From the NCBI GenBank assembly GCA_027068385.1, contig JAMOTR010000021.1:1-30661 (forward strand): a stretch of DNA of 30,661 bases, given 5' to 3'. The notes below the pieces were generated by a model. The model did not search any database. It saw only the letters and a list, made by a program, of their open reading frames with translations, and was not told the origin of the DNA. The translations under genes and the position numbers were made by a program. How positions within the stretch are numbered: position 1 is the stretch's first letter; each line of letters opens with the position of its first letter. This DNA comes from Candidatus Heimdallarchaeota archaeon (GTDB lineage Archaea > Asgardarchaeota > Njordarchaeia > Njordarchaeales > JAMOTR01). Shown in pieces: positions 15,445 to 22,507 of this stretch.

Positions 15445-17185
15445 AGAGCTTCAAGTTCACGAGCATCGCCATCATTCTCTTATAAGCGGAGTCTATGAAC
15501 GTTGAGGCCTCGGCTATAGCGGCTAAGTATACGGATTTCGTCATCTTCGCGCGTATCCTCTCTATATCCTCTAGCCGCCTTATAGCCGACACTATAGACG
15601 CTCCGATGCCCGCGATCACGATTAGAAGCTCGCGCGTTTCGGGATCGGAGACCTTATTCACCGCACTTATAGCCTCCTGAAGCTTCTTCTCAGCGGCTAC
15701 CCTAATGTTCTCTAACGTTCTTATGCGTTCCTCGAGCTTCATCGGTTTCTCTATTACGCTTAACACCGTAGGAGCTATAGAAGCTAGCTCCTCTAGAACC
15801 TCGATCGCGTTCTTTACGTCCTCGGGAAGCTCCTTTTCTACTCTCTCAGGGGCGGGTACTAGAGATATTAGATACAGCGTGAGCGCTGAGAGTATAACGA
15901 GTATAATCGCCCCTATAATGGGCATACCTACGTACGTCATCAAGCTCCTGTACGCCACTATGCGCACGTTTAGGTCGAAGGTTACGTTATAGAGTACCGT
16001 ATGAGCTTCGGTGACCGGTAGATGCCGAGAACCTGTCGTGTGTCTAATATCGGGTTCGGTGATCCGCTCCATCGACGCTAAGGCTCCGAACGGTGGAGAC
16101 AACACCCTAAGCTCGAACCTTTCTATCAACGCGGGTATATAAGGCGTCCTCGTCTCTATCTTCGCTTTGATTCCCATCGATACGTTTAGCTTATAGTAAA
16201 TGGTGAGGTGATACGTCGATAGATTACCTACGAGGGGCGTCCTAGTCCTTATCTCCCGTCTATAGTAATCTCCCCAAGGGTACTTCGTATAGTTCACTAC
16301 GATCCCGAGGTCGTCGTATACTTTGATCTCAGATATATTCCTAGGTAGGTACACGTAGAGATAACGTACAGCGGACTTCGGCTCGTCGCTCGTGAACGGT
16401 CCGGAGTATTCGATGTTGCCGAACACCACGTAATCTAAGGCGAGCTTCACGTAGACCTCGGAACCCGTAGTGAATTGTATCGTCATCCTCGCATCCCTCA
16501 CAACATAAGGCAACCGCTCCGTCTCCGCGACGGCACGCAGGTCCATACCCGGAAGCGACCCTGTGTAGTTCTCGAACCTCCGGTATAAAGTAGTAAGGCT
16601 CACGTTCCCGTCTGAAGGTGTAGATAGTTCGGGCATCGGCTTCGATCTAGGCGGGAACGTGACGTTCAGCCGGACGTAATCATAAGTATACTTGCTTATC
16701 GGCACGGTGGTAAATTCCACGATCGCGAACGCGTCCTTCTCCGAGGGCTTCGTTCCTTTATAAGTATCGTTAGTGAAGACGTTGAAGAAGTAGAACGTGA
16801 CGTTAAACGTGACGCTGGTGACGTTATTATCGAGCACGAGCGTGATCCGCTTCATCCTCGTCCCGTTCACCGTGAACGTCTTCCCCGGTATTATACCGAC
16901 CGTTCCGTTATCGCTCGTAGCGTTTATGTTCATCGAGATCTCGGGTAAGGCGAACGTGAACGCGTTGAAGGGCTTCGTAGAATTAATCGATATGACGTCG
17001 GTGACGTTCGCTAGGTATCCATAAGATAAATCTATAACGCGGGTCACGTTAATGTGAGGCTCGTATGGATACACGATCGCGACCGGTTTATGAGGCGCTT
17101 GATCTACGCCCGTAGTAGTAGCGTGTGTGGGTACTGAAGGTATAATGAGGAAAGCGATCAAGGCTAATACGAGCAAGCGTTTCAT
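15443..17185 (-). CDS. Ribophorin I (OST1/RPN1)-like glycoprotein
   Basis: An ATG at 17185 gives 580 residues; GTG at 17191 would add two. There is a signal peptide (KRLLVLALIAFLIIPS), an exterior region to about residue 417 holding 17 Asn-X-Ser/Thr sites, one membrane span at about 418-443, and a charged helical cytosolic tail of about 135 residues. This is the layout of ribophorin I, a non-catalytic oligosaccharyltransferase subunit. Segments I can match from memory to human RPN1, in order, are NVTRVIDLS, the YSGPF turn, YLP-x7-VYDDLG and RTRTPLVGN before a YxL strand. The matches span most of the luminal domain. It ends the GTPase-roadblock operon, 8 bases after the roadblock stop. A role beside AglB oligosaccharyltransferase or the translocon is inference. 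Confidence 0.75.
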   Translation of the reverse strand: MKRLLVLALIAFLIIPSVPTHATTTGVDQAPHKPVAIVYPYEPHINVTRVIDLSYGYLANVTDVISINSTKPFNAFTFALPEISMNINATSDNGTVGIIPGKTFTVNGTRMKRITLVLDNNVTSVTFNVTFYFFNVFTNDTYKGTKPSEKDAFAIVEFTTVPISKYTYDYVRLNVTFPPRSKPMPELSTPSDGNVSLTTLYRRFENYTGSLPGMDLRAVAETERLPYVVRDARMTIQFTTGSEVYVKLALDYVVFGNIEYSGPFTSDEPKSAVRYLYVYLPRNISEIKVYDDLGIVVNYTKYPWGDYYRREIRTRTPLVGNLSTYHLTIYYKLNVSMGIKAKIETRTPYIPALIERFELRVLSPPFGALASMERITEPDIRHTTGSRHLPVTEAHTVLYNVTFDLNVRIVAYRSLMTYVGMPIIGAIILVILSALTLYLISLVPAPERVEKELPEDVKNAIEVLEELASIAPTVLSVIEKPMKLEERIRTLENIRVAAEKKLQEAISAVNKVSDPETRELLIVIAGIGASIVSAIRRLEDIERIRAKMTKSVYLAAIAEASTFIDSAYKRMMAMLVNLKL

Positions 17186-17193
17186 CAACACGT

Positions 17194-17709
17194 TTATGAT
17201 CCGAGTAAAAAAGATCCTCGGAAGCTTATGTCTAGCTTCTCGATCGTAGAAATATACGTAGATAGTCTATCGACCTCTTCCTTAGATAGCTCTTGCATAT
17301 CCGGTGCGGGTACTCCTATGCCCTGCTCGCTTAGGAGCCTCTTAATTTCCGGCGCGTACTTTCTTAATAGGGTCCTAATAAGGCCTAGGTTTATGTCGCG
17401 ATCGCCTATCACTAGTATTATCGCTAGATCCTCTATCGGGTGATATAGGAATATTCCGTCTTCGTACTCCCTCAGATCTTCTAATGGCGTTCCTAAGCCT
17501 AGTAGAGAACCTAACGTCTCTAATTCCGAAAGCACGCTTCCTGATATCGCGGCCAGCTCTTCGAACGGGGATATTACCCCAACTCTCCTCGTCATATACG
17601 ATATAAGAGTACCCGTAGAATCGGCTATGAGGACGTCTCTGATCTTAGGGTCGGATAAAAGTATCCTTTGAACAATATCATCAACGGTCTGAGGTTTCCG
17701 TGAACTCAT
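17194..17709 (-). CDS. Roadblock/LC7 (MglB-like) domain protein
   Basis: The 171-residue protein contains a complete roadblock fold at about residues 8-120: IRDVLIADSTGTLISYM (first strands with the turn before the second), a long helix EELAAISGSVLSEL, EYEDGIFLYHP, and LAIILVIGDRDINLGLIR. It continues into a helical tail to residue 171. Roadblock proteins dimerise and regulate small GTPases, as MglB does for MglA. Here the Arf-type GTPase is encoded immediately upstream and the ribophorin-like protein 8 bases downstream. An upstream TATA-like box 26 bases before the ATG suggests it can also be transcribed apart from the GTPase. Confidence 0.88.
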   Translation of the reverse strand: MSSRKPQTVDDIVQRILLSDPKIRDVLIADSTGTLISYMTRRVGVISPFEELAAISGSVLSELETLGSLLGLGTPLEDLREYEDGIFLYHPIEDLAIILVIGDRDINLGLIRTLLRKYAPEIKRLLSEQGIGVPAPDMQELSKEEVDRLSTYISTIEKLDISFRGSFLLGS

Positions 17710-17730
17710 GGGTACTTTATAGGGGAGAGA

Positions 17731-17740
17731 TACTAAAATC
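17731..17740 (-). promoter_or_regulatory. Putative internal TATA box for the roadblock gene
   Basis: The minus strand reads GATTTTAGTA, centred about 26 bases before the roadblock ATG at 17709, inside the 50-base gap after the GTPase gene. It would produce a leaderless mRNA for roadblock plus the ribophorin-like protein. Confidence 0.45.
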
Positions 17741-17759
17741 TAGCCTAAAAATAGGTCTT

Positions 17760-18689
17760 TCAGAATATCTCCTCGCTCAACTCATCGAAGGAGATGGTTT
17801 CTTTCTCCTCTTCCTTCGTGGCGATCTCACCGAAGATTAGACCCTCGAGAAGCTTTAATAGAGGCTCGCGATACTCCGGGTTTATAGCTACGCACGGGAA
17901 CGTGGGCATCCCTATGATCCTCTCTACCTGACGCCAGTGTAGGTATTCGGGCTCCTTACCCACTTTATCCTGCTTGTTCGCGATCACGTATATCTCGGCA
18001 CCGGGAGCTAGTATCTCGAGTTTAGGTAGTATGAAGTTCTTCACGTCCTCTACATCGGAGCGCGTGGAGTCGGTGACTACGAGTATTACCTCGGATCCGT
18101 AAAGGAACTCGTTCCGAAGGCCGTGATATACTTCCTGTCCTCCTACGTCGAAGATGTATACCTTATATCCGCGAAGGTTAATCACGGATCTCGCCCCTAT
18201 ATGCGTCTGTCTGTACTGTAGATGTTCCGGTTTACTCGTATCGATACCCATAAGGAGCTTGCGGATAGTCGTCTTACCCACTCCTCCGAATCCCACGAGA
18301 GTTACCTTTATAGGTATGCTCCTAGCGCTTTCCTCTAGATGTTCTCTAAGCTCCGCGCTTTCCTCAAGCGGAGGGTCCTGCTGAGACGCGAGCCGATCGC
18401 TATATCTATCGTTGATGAACGCGTAGAACGATAAAGTAAATGCCTCTACGCGCGACTTCTCAGTCTGCTCATCGTTCATTACTACATATAAGTAATTATA
18501 TGGGTCCTTCAAGTAAGTGAGACGTCTTCCCTTAACGAACGTCGTGTGGTACACGACGCCCGGCCTCATTAACTTCACGTCCGATAAGATGGCGTCCAAG
18601 TGCTTCTGAGATATGGGCTTCATCGTAGAAAACTCATGAAAGAATATCCTCTCCTTCTTAGGATTAAATACGTACACTCTCCTTATCAT
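17760..18689 (-). CDS. Arf/SR-beta-type GTPase with N-terminal longin-like domain
   Basis: The 309-residue protein has two parts. Residues 1-100 have a longin-like pattern: a short strand (RRVYVFNPKKERIFFHEF), a helix, two strands, a YLYVVMND strand and a long helix (EAFTLSFYAFINDRYSDR). Residues 127-290 are a small GTPase: G1 GFGGVGKT at 133-140, a switch-I Thr162 in QTHIG, G3 DVGGQE at 181-186, G4 NKQD at 238-241 and a poorly matching G5 near 266-270. DxGGQ and NKQD are Arf-family features; bacterial MglA does not have that G3 form. It lacks an N-terminal myristoylation site and a membrane span. It starts 6 bases after the winged-helix gene and precedes the roadblock gene, its likely regulator. 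Longin assignment is by pattern only. Confidence 0.85.
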   Translation of the reverse strand: MIRRVYVFNPKKERIFFHEFSTMKPISQKHLDAILSDVKLMRPGVVYHTTFVKGRRLTYLKDPYNYLYVVMNDEQTEKSRVEAFTLSFYAFINDRYSDRLASQQDPPLEESAELREHLEESARSIPIKVTLVGFGGVGKTTIRKLLMGIDTSKPEHLQYRQTHIGARSVINLRGYKVYIFDVGGQEVYHGLRNEFLYGSEVILVVTDSTRSDVEDVKNFILPKLEILAPGAEIYVIANKQDKVGKEPEYLHWRQVERIIGMPTFPCVAINPEYREPLLKLLEGLIFGEIATKEEEKETISFDELSEEIF

Positions 18690-18695
18690 ACGCGC

Positions 18696-19898
18696 TCACC
18701 TAGAGGCTATCTCAACGGCATCTAATATGTCTAAGTATCTAAGTACGAGCTCCTGAAGCTCGCGGCGCTTTAGATATAGCTCCGCGGCACGCCTTCTGAG
18801 CCGTTTGGGAACTAGTACGCGGATATACACGTCGGTCTTTAACACGTATATCATCTCCCCTTCCTGCTCTACGGGCATTACGAATTCGTCGTTTACGAGC
18901 TCCTGAATGGCCGCCGATACGAGGCTATCCTCGGAGACTCCCGCGGCATCGCGAAGCTCCACGAAAGTCTTAGGACCCTTACGGAGCTCCTTTATGATCG
19001 TGTTCTTAAACGGGTTCGCCATCGTAAGTATGATCCTACGCTCGTCCTCGGGCGAGGGTAAGTAATTTTCGAAGAACGTCTTCACAACACTCAACACGGC
19101 TTCGTCGTTCGGAAGGGCGCCAGCGGGGGGCTTCTTACGGAAGGCGAAGAGGTCACGAACGAGAAACACTACACGTCCCCGCTCTTCGAACTCCTCTACC
19201 CTTACGAGGCCGTAATTCTCGAAGTCCCTTAATATGCTCTCTACCACGCTTACGAAGTCTCCTCCGGGGGCCTCTATGTGTACGGATACCTTAGAGACTA
19301 GGTCATTGAGGGTTATTATAGGCTCGTCGCGTAAGGCTAGGAACACGTTCCGAGCGTTCTCTTCCTCTAGTAACACAGGGTATAGAGTCTCCTCGTCGCC
19401 GCGGGCTACGGCGAATACGAGTTTGTAGAAGGACGGCAAGTGCTGCTTTATAGCGTTACGCCGAAGGTCGGCTATGCGTTGTATGTAATCGGGTTTTACC
19501 TCTTTAATGGGTACTACGGTGAGCTGAGTGATGATCCTATTTACTTGAGCGGCCACGCGGGAAAGCACGGGCTCTAGATAATCGTTACGAACGTCTTCGT
19601 CTTTATCCCGTATAGCGACTACGTAGTATCCTTCGATTCTATCGGGCACCTTATGAGCTAAGTAGCCTCTAGCCTTTATCCCTACGTCGTCATAGTCGTG
19701 TTCCGTGTATAGCTCGCCTTTCATGTGGAGCTCTCCCCGGATATCGATGAGGATCTTATCTAAGCTTATTTCTATGGACTCCCCAACCCCAACGACGTTG
19801 TACATGTAATTTTCGAGTTCTCTATCTATTCCGGGCGGATAGGCTTCATACTCGGGACCTACAGCGGGGTTCCGACGTACAACGAATAGTCCGAACAT
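18696..19898 (-). CDS. Winged-helix protein of the GTPase operon, family unknown
   Basis: The ATG at 19898 gives 400 residues and lies 26 bases after a TATA-like box; a TTG at 19907 is the alternative. The N-terminal 135 residues are alpha/beta, starting with a strand (MFGLFVVRR) and reaching a YYVVAIRDKDED strand and a long helix, an order similar to a longin-like fold. Two winged-helix-like regions follow, at about 192-247 and 297-352 (KELRKGPKTFVELRDAAGVS, then a wing), and a basic helical end. No DNA-binding target is evident; tandem winged helices also act as protein-protein scaffolds. It is the first gene of the operon with the GTPase, roadblock and ribophorin-like genes, so a partner or adaptor of the GTPase is plausible. 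I do not recognise the family. Confidence 0.75.
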   Translation of the reverse strand: MFGLFVVRRNPAVGPEYEAYPPGIDRELENYMYNVVGVGESIEISLDKILIDIRGELHMKGELYTEHDYDDVGIKARGYLAHKVPDRIEGYYVVAIRDKDEDVRNDYLEPVLSRVAAQVNRIITQLTVVPIKEVKPDYIQRIADLRRNAIKQHLPSFYKLVFAVARGDEETLYPVLLEEENARNVFLALRDEPIITLNDLVSKVSVHIEAPGGDFVSVVESILRDFENYGLVRVEEFEERGRVVFLVRDLFAFRKKPPAGALPNDEAVLSVVKTFFENYLPSPEDERRIILTMANPFKNTIIKELRKGPKTFVELRDAAGVSEDSLVSAAIQELVNDEFVMPVEQEGEMIYVLKTDVYIRVLVPKRLRRRAAELYLKRRELQELVLRYLDILDAVEIASR

Positions 19899-19919
19899 AT
19901 CAAACAAAACGTTTTGCGG

Positions 19920-19928
19920 TAATATTTT
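19920..19928 (-). promoter_or_regulatory. Putative TATA box for the GTPase operon
   Basis: The minus strand reads AAAATATTA, centred 26 bases before the ATG at 19898. It favours that start over the TTG at 19907, which would lie only 17 bases away. Confidence 0.5.
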
Positions 19929-19962
19929 CTCCTATGATGAGGCTCGTGTGATAGTTCTCTAA

Positions 19963-20038
19963 TGGTGCGCCGGCCGGGATTCGAACCCGGGCCAGCGGCT
20001 TGGAAGGCCGCCATCCTACCAGGCTAGACTACCGGCGC
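19963..20038 (-). tRNA. tRNA-Gly, anticodon UCC
   Basis: Read on minus, the acceptor stem GCGCCGG (20032-20038) pairs with CCGGCGC, the anticodon stem GCGGC/GCCGC encloses CTTCCAA with anticodon TCC, and the T arm is CCGGG-TTCGAAT-CCCGG. The mature body is 73 bases with discriminator A at 19966, followed by an encoded CCA at 19963-19965. No intron is seen. Confidence 0.97.
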
Positions 20039-20064
20039 TCTCGTATGAAGAATATCTCGGAGGT

Positions 20065-20074
20065 CTTTATATGT
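20065..20074 (-). promoter_or_regulatory. Putative TATA box for tRNA-Gly
   Basis: The minus strand reads ACATATAAAG, centred about 31 bases before the tRNA 5' end, leaving a leader of about five bases. Confidence 0.55.
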
Positions 20075-20083
20075 TACGACGAG

Positions 20084-20091
20084 TTTTTATG
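20084..20091 (+). promoter_or_regulatory. Putative TATA box for the C/D box sRNA
   Basis: TTTTTATG is centred about 26 bases upstream of the first C-box base at 20114, so a transcript would begin right at the C box. It lies 10 bases from the divergent tRNA-Gly promoter box. Confidence 0.45.
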
Positions 20092-20112
20092 AGAACCGAG
20101 TATTCTCACGGC

Positions 20113-20170
20113 TATGATGATGAGCGCTGGGACATCTGATGCTAAGTGATGAGTCTTCCCACCACTGAAA
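20113..20170 (+). ncRNA. C/D box guide sRNA
   Basis: The gap between tRNA-Gly and the beta-CASP gene holds a full set of boxes: C (ATGATGA, 20117-20123), D' (CTGA, 20136-20139), C' (GTGATGA, 20146-20152) and D (CTGA, 20165-20168). Both spacers between boxes are exactly 12 bases, the spacing that archaeal fibrillarin RNPs require. Guides are GCGCTGGGACAT before D' and GTCTTCCCACCA before D. By the N+5 rule they would direct 2'-O-methylation of C in AUGUC and of G in UGGUG of their targets. I could not place either target in rRNA or tRNA from memory. Confidence 0.88.
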
Positions 20171-20221
20171 AACCCGGAAAAAAGACAAGAAAATTAGGTC
20201 CGGATCTTAGGTAATCGTTCT

Positions 20222-21571
20222 ATGAGGATCCGTATAAGAGCGTTGGGAGCAGCGAAGGAGGTGGGTAGGAGCGCGATATTAATAGAGGATGATAAGAGAG
20301 CGATACTCCTCGATTGTGGAGTGAAGATCGTACATACTCCCGAAGGAGAATCGAAGCACATAACGCCCGAGGGGTTAGAAGAGGTAGCCCCGAAGCTGGA
20401 CGCGGTGATACTATCGCACGCGCACCTAGATCATACCGGGTACGCTCCGGCGCTATATAGGATGGGCTATAAAGGAAAGCTTTACGCCACGCCTCCCACG
20501 AAGGACGTCGTTAGGATACTACGGGAGGACATGCTTAAGATCGATAAGGGAAAGCTTCGGACGAGGGCGGAGATGGACATAGCTATGAACATGTTCGAGG
20601 TGTATCCGTATGAGGAGGAATTCGAGGTAGCAGACGGTGTGAAAGTAAAGTTTTACGACGCGGGACACAGCCTAGGATCGGCCCAGATACTCATAGATCG
20701 GGAGGGAGTGAGGATACTATACACGGGGGACATAAAGCCGGAACCCACGGAATACTTCGACGGGGCTAAGAGGCCCAGGGAAAAGATAGACATCGTGATC
20801 ACAGAGTCCACTAACGGGGCCGAAGAGATACCCGAGAGGGAAGAGGTGAAGAGGGAACTCTTAGACGCTATAGATGATACGTTCTCGCGCGGCGGAAACG
20901 TCCTAATACCCGCTTTCGCTTACGGACGCTCTCAAGAAGTCGTGGCTACGCTCGTGGAGAAGGGAGTGAAGAATAACATATACATGGACGGGATGAGCGT
21001 AAAGATTAACGACGTCTTTAGGCGCTATCGGAGCGCGCCTCGGATTTCCGAGAGGACTCTGATGAGGTTCCGCAGACCCCCGTTCGATATGAGCGGGGTA
21101 ATAGACGTAAGGAAGGTATCTCAAGGTGTCTCTGGTGAGCTCGTGAGACGCTACATCATCGCTCGCGCGAAGAACAACATCATCGTGAGCACGAGCGGGA
21201 TGCTCGAGGGCGGACCCATTCTATCTTACCTCCAGCTAGCCTCCGCGGATACTCGTAGTCTACTCGCGTTCTCAGGATATCAGGTACCCGGAACCGTAGG
21301 ACGCATGGTGCTCGACGGATACAGGACCATACCGTTAAAGAAGCCGGACGGGAACGTCATAAACGTGAACTTAAACATGCGCGTAGGATACTATCGTCTA
21401 TCGGGACATGCCGGTCGTAAGTATCTAATAGAGTACATAAGGAGCTTATCTCCCTCGAGAATACTATACGTACACGGAGAGGAAGAAAGCATAGAGAGCC
21501 TTAAAGAAGAGCTAGACGGTGAAGCTCTAGAACTAAATAAAACCATCGTAGTAGAGCGATCGCTCGCCTGA
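20222..21571 (+). CDS. Beta-CASP metallo-beta-lactamase ribonuclease (aCPSF2-like)
   Basis: The 449-residue protein has the metal-binding motif HAHLDH at residues 66-71, His149 in DAGHSLGSA and Asp170 in YTGDIKPE, then the beta-CASP insert with GNVLIPAFAYGRSQE, and the C-terminal LSGHAGR and YVHGEEES motifs. It lacks the N-terminal KH domains of archaeal CPSF1, so it fits aCPSF2 or archaeal RNase J types, which cut RNA or degrade it 5' to 3'. The ATG at 20222 begins directly with the first strand (MRIRIRALGAAKEVGRSA). It follows the C/D sRNA on the same strand and converges with the second roadblock-like gene, overlapping by 39 bases. Confidence 0.93.
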   Translation: MRIRIRALGAAKEVGRSAILIEDDKRAILLDCGVKIVHTPEGESKHITPEGLEEVAPKLDAVILSHAHLDHTGYAPALYRMGYKGKLYATPPTKDVVRILREDMLKIDKGKLRTRAEMDIAMNMFEVYPYEEEFEVADGVKVKFYDAGHSLGSAQILIDREGVRILYTGDIKPEPTEYFDGAKRPREKIDIVITESTNGAEEIPEREEVKRELLDAIDDTFSRGGNVLIPAFAYGRSQEVVATLVEKGVKNNIYMDGMSVKINDVFRRYRSAPRISERTLMRFRRPPFDMSGVIDVRKVSQGVSGELVRRYIIARAKNNIIVSTSGMLEGGPILSYLQLASADTRSLLAFSGYQVPGTVGRMVLDGYRTIPLKKPDGNVINVNLNMRVGYYRLSGHAGRKYLIEYIRSLSPSRILYVHGEEESIESLKEELDGEALELNKTIVVERSLA

Positions 21572-22159
21572 CCGCCGTCTTCTTAAGGGTTCTTTTAACA
21601 TATCCACGAGCTCGTTAAAGGCCATAAGGTAGAGACCCAGAGGATATCCTTTCACTCCTATGGAAGCCCCTCCTTCTTCCTCCTCGATTCCTTCCTTAAT
21701 GAATATCGACGCGGCCACCACTAAGTCCTCCACGGAAGGCACGCGCCTTATAATTACGTACCCATACTTACCCTCAAGTATTACGCGTATAGCGGGCTCG
21801 CGAGCGATTTGGATCAGCGCCTTCTCAGCGTTATCGTATATTCCTACGATTATCCCGATATAACTAGCGGTCCTTGCCGAGTCCAGCTCTATCTCCTGAA
21901 TTTTTTTGATCTCCTCTATTACCTCCCTATTAAATTCGTATAACACGGGCGTTCCGTCGGACATCATTATAATCACAGCGTCGAACCCGTACTCCTTATA
22001 CTTCGAGAAGAACTCCCGTATCTTTTCCCTTATTTCCTGTTCGGTTTGGGTCGGAAGTTCCCCTGTAGCCGAAACAAGCATCAACAACTCATCCAAACTC
22101 TCTTCCGGTAGAAGCTCTTCGAGCTTATCGAGTTCCTCTAACTTGTCGCCATACGACAT
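21533..22159 (-). CDS. Roadblock-like domain protein (second copy)
   Basis: The 208-residue protein starts with an acidic helical stretch (residues 1-50), then a roadblock-like core at about 55-155: FDAVIIMMSDGTPVLYE (strand, DG turn, strand), a helix, a second helix with ALIQIAREPAIRVILEG, YGYVIIRRVPS and a final helix DLVVAASIFI. The tail turns basic (LRRRRSGERS) where it overlaps the beta-CASP gene. Similarity is to the fold pattern rather than to a clear motif, so this is less certain than the roadblock gene at 17194. It could be another regulator for the Arf-type GTPase encoded 1.6 kb away, or serve other GTPases. Confidence 0.6.
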   Translation of the reverse strand: MSYGDKLEELDKLEELLPEESLDELLMLVSATGELPTQTEQEIREKIREFFSKYKEYGFDAVIIMMSDGTPVLYEFNREVIEEIKKIQEIELDSARTASYIGIIVGIYDNAEKALIQIAREPAIRVILEGKYGYVIIRRVPSVEDLVVAASIFIKEGIEEEEGGASIGVKGYPLGLYLMAFNELVDMLKEPLRRRRSGERSLYYDGFI

Positions 22160-22180
22160 GTGCTATAAAGGAGCGGAGTT

Positions 22181-22190
22181 CATTTAATAT
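22181..22190 (-). promoter_or_regulatory. Putative TATA box for the second roadblock-like gene
   Basis: The minus strand reads ATATTAAATG, centred 26-27 bases before the ATG at 22159. The 72-base gap up to the SWIM gene stop otherwise shows nothing I can name. Confidence 0.45.
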
Positions 22191-22231
22191 TGTACCATCG
22201 TTCCTAGCCTCCCCCGCCCTCGCTATTATCG

Positions 22232-22459
22232 TTATTGCTCTCCTATAAAAGCGCTCTTTAAAACCCTCAAAGCTTCTTCCTCGTCCTCTATAATACCCCC
22301 TTCAGCTAGTTTTATACGTACGGCTTTGATGTGCTTACACTCCTTACCCTCTATCACGAACGCGGGACAAGAACAAGCGGGTATAGAGGGATCCACTACG
22401 TATACGTGTCCAGCTTGCGAAAGTACCACGTACGAGTCGCGTAGCCTTATTACTATCAT
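22232..22459 (-). CDS. Small SWIM zinc-finger protein
   Basis: With the ATG at 22459 the protein has 75 residues; an ATG at 22486 would add nine but lies too close to the promoter box. The core is a SWIM finger, CxCx(n)CxH, read as CSCPAFVIEGKECKHI, preceded by two strands (SYVVLSQAGHVYVVDP) and followed by a helix and an acidic tail. SWIM fingers bind DNA or proteins; archaeal and eukaryotic examples include partners of RecA-family recombinases (Sws1/Shu-type). Which applies here is not visible. It is divergent from the small membrane protein gene at 22508 over a shared promoter. Confidence 0.8.
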   Translation of the reverse strand: MIVIRLRDSYVVLSQAGHVYVVDPSIPACSCPAFVIEGKECKHIKAVRIKLAEGGIIEDEEEALRVLKSAFIGEQ

Positions 22460-22476
22460 GGAATTTACGACGATAA

Positions 22477-22484
22477 GATATAAC
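22477..22484. promoter_or_regulatory. Putative bidirectional TATA box
   Basis: GATATAAC lies about 27 bases before the ATG at 22508 on plus and about 22 bases before the ATG at 22459 on minus. One box could serve both divergent genes with leaderless transcripts. Confidence 0.45.
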
Positions 22485-22507
22485 ATGGTTATACGGATGA
22501 GCCGAAT

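Noticed and set aside
17760..18689. Bacterial-type MglA as the name for the GTPase
   Set aside because: G3 is DxGGQ and G4 is NKQD, as in the Arf family, and an N-terminal longin-like domain of about 100 residues precedes it. MglA-like is therefore only a functional analogy.
19934..19960. A C-box-like ATGATGA on plus just downstream of the GTPase operon start
   Set aside because: No CTGA box stands at the required 12-base distance and no C'/D pair follows before the tRNA.
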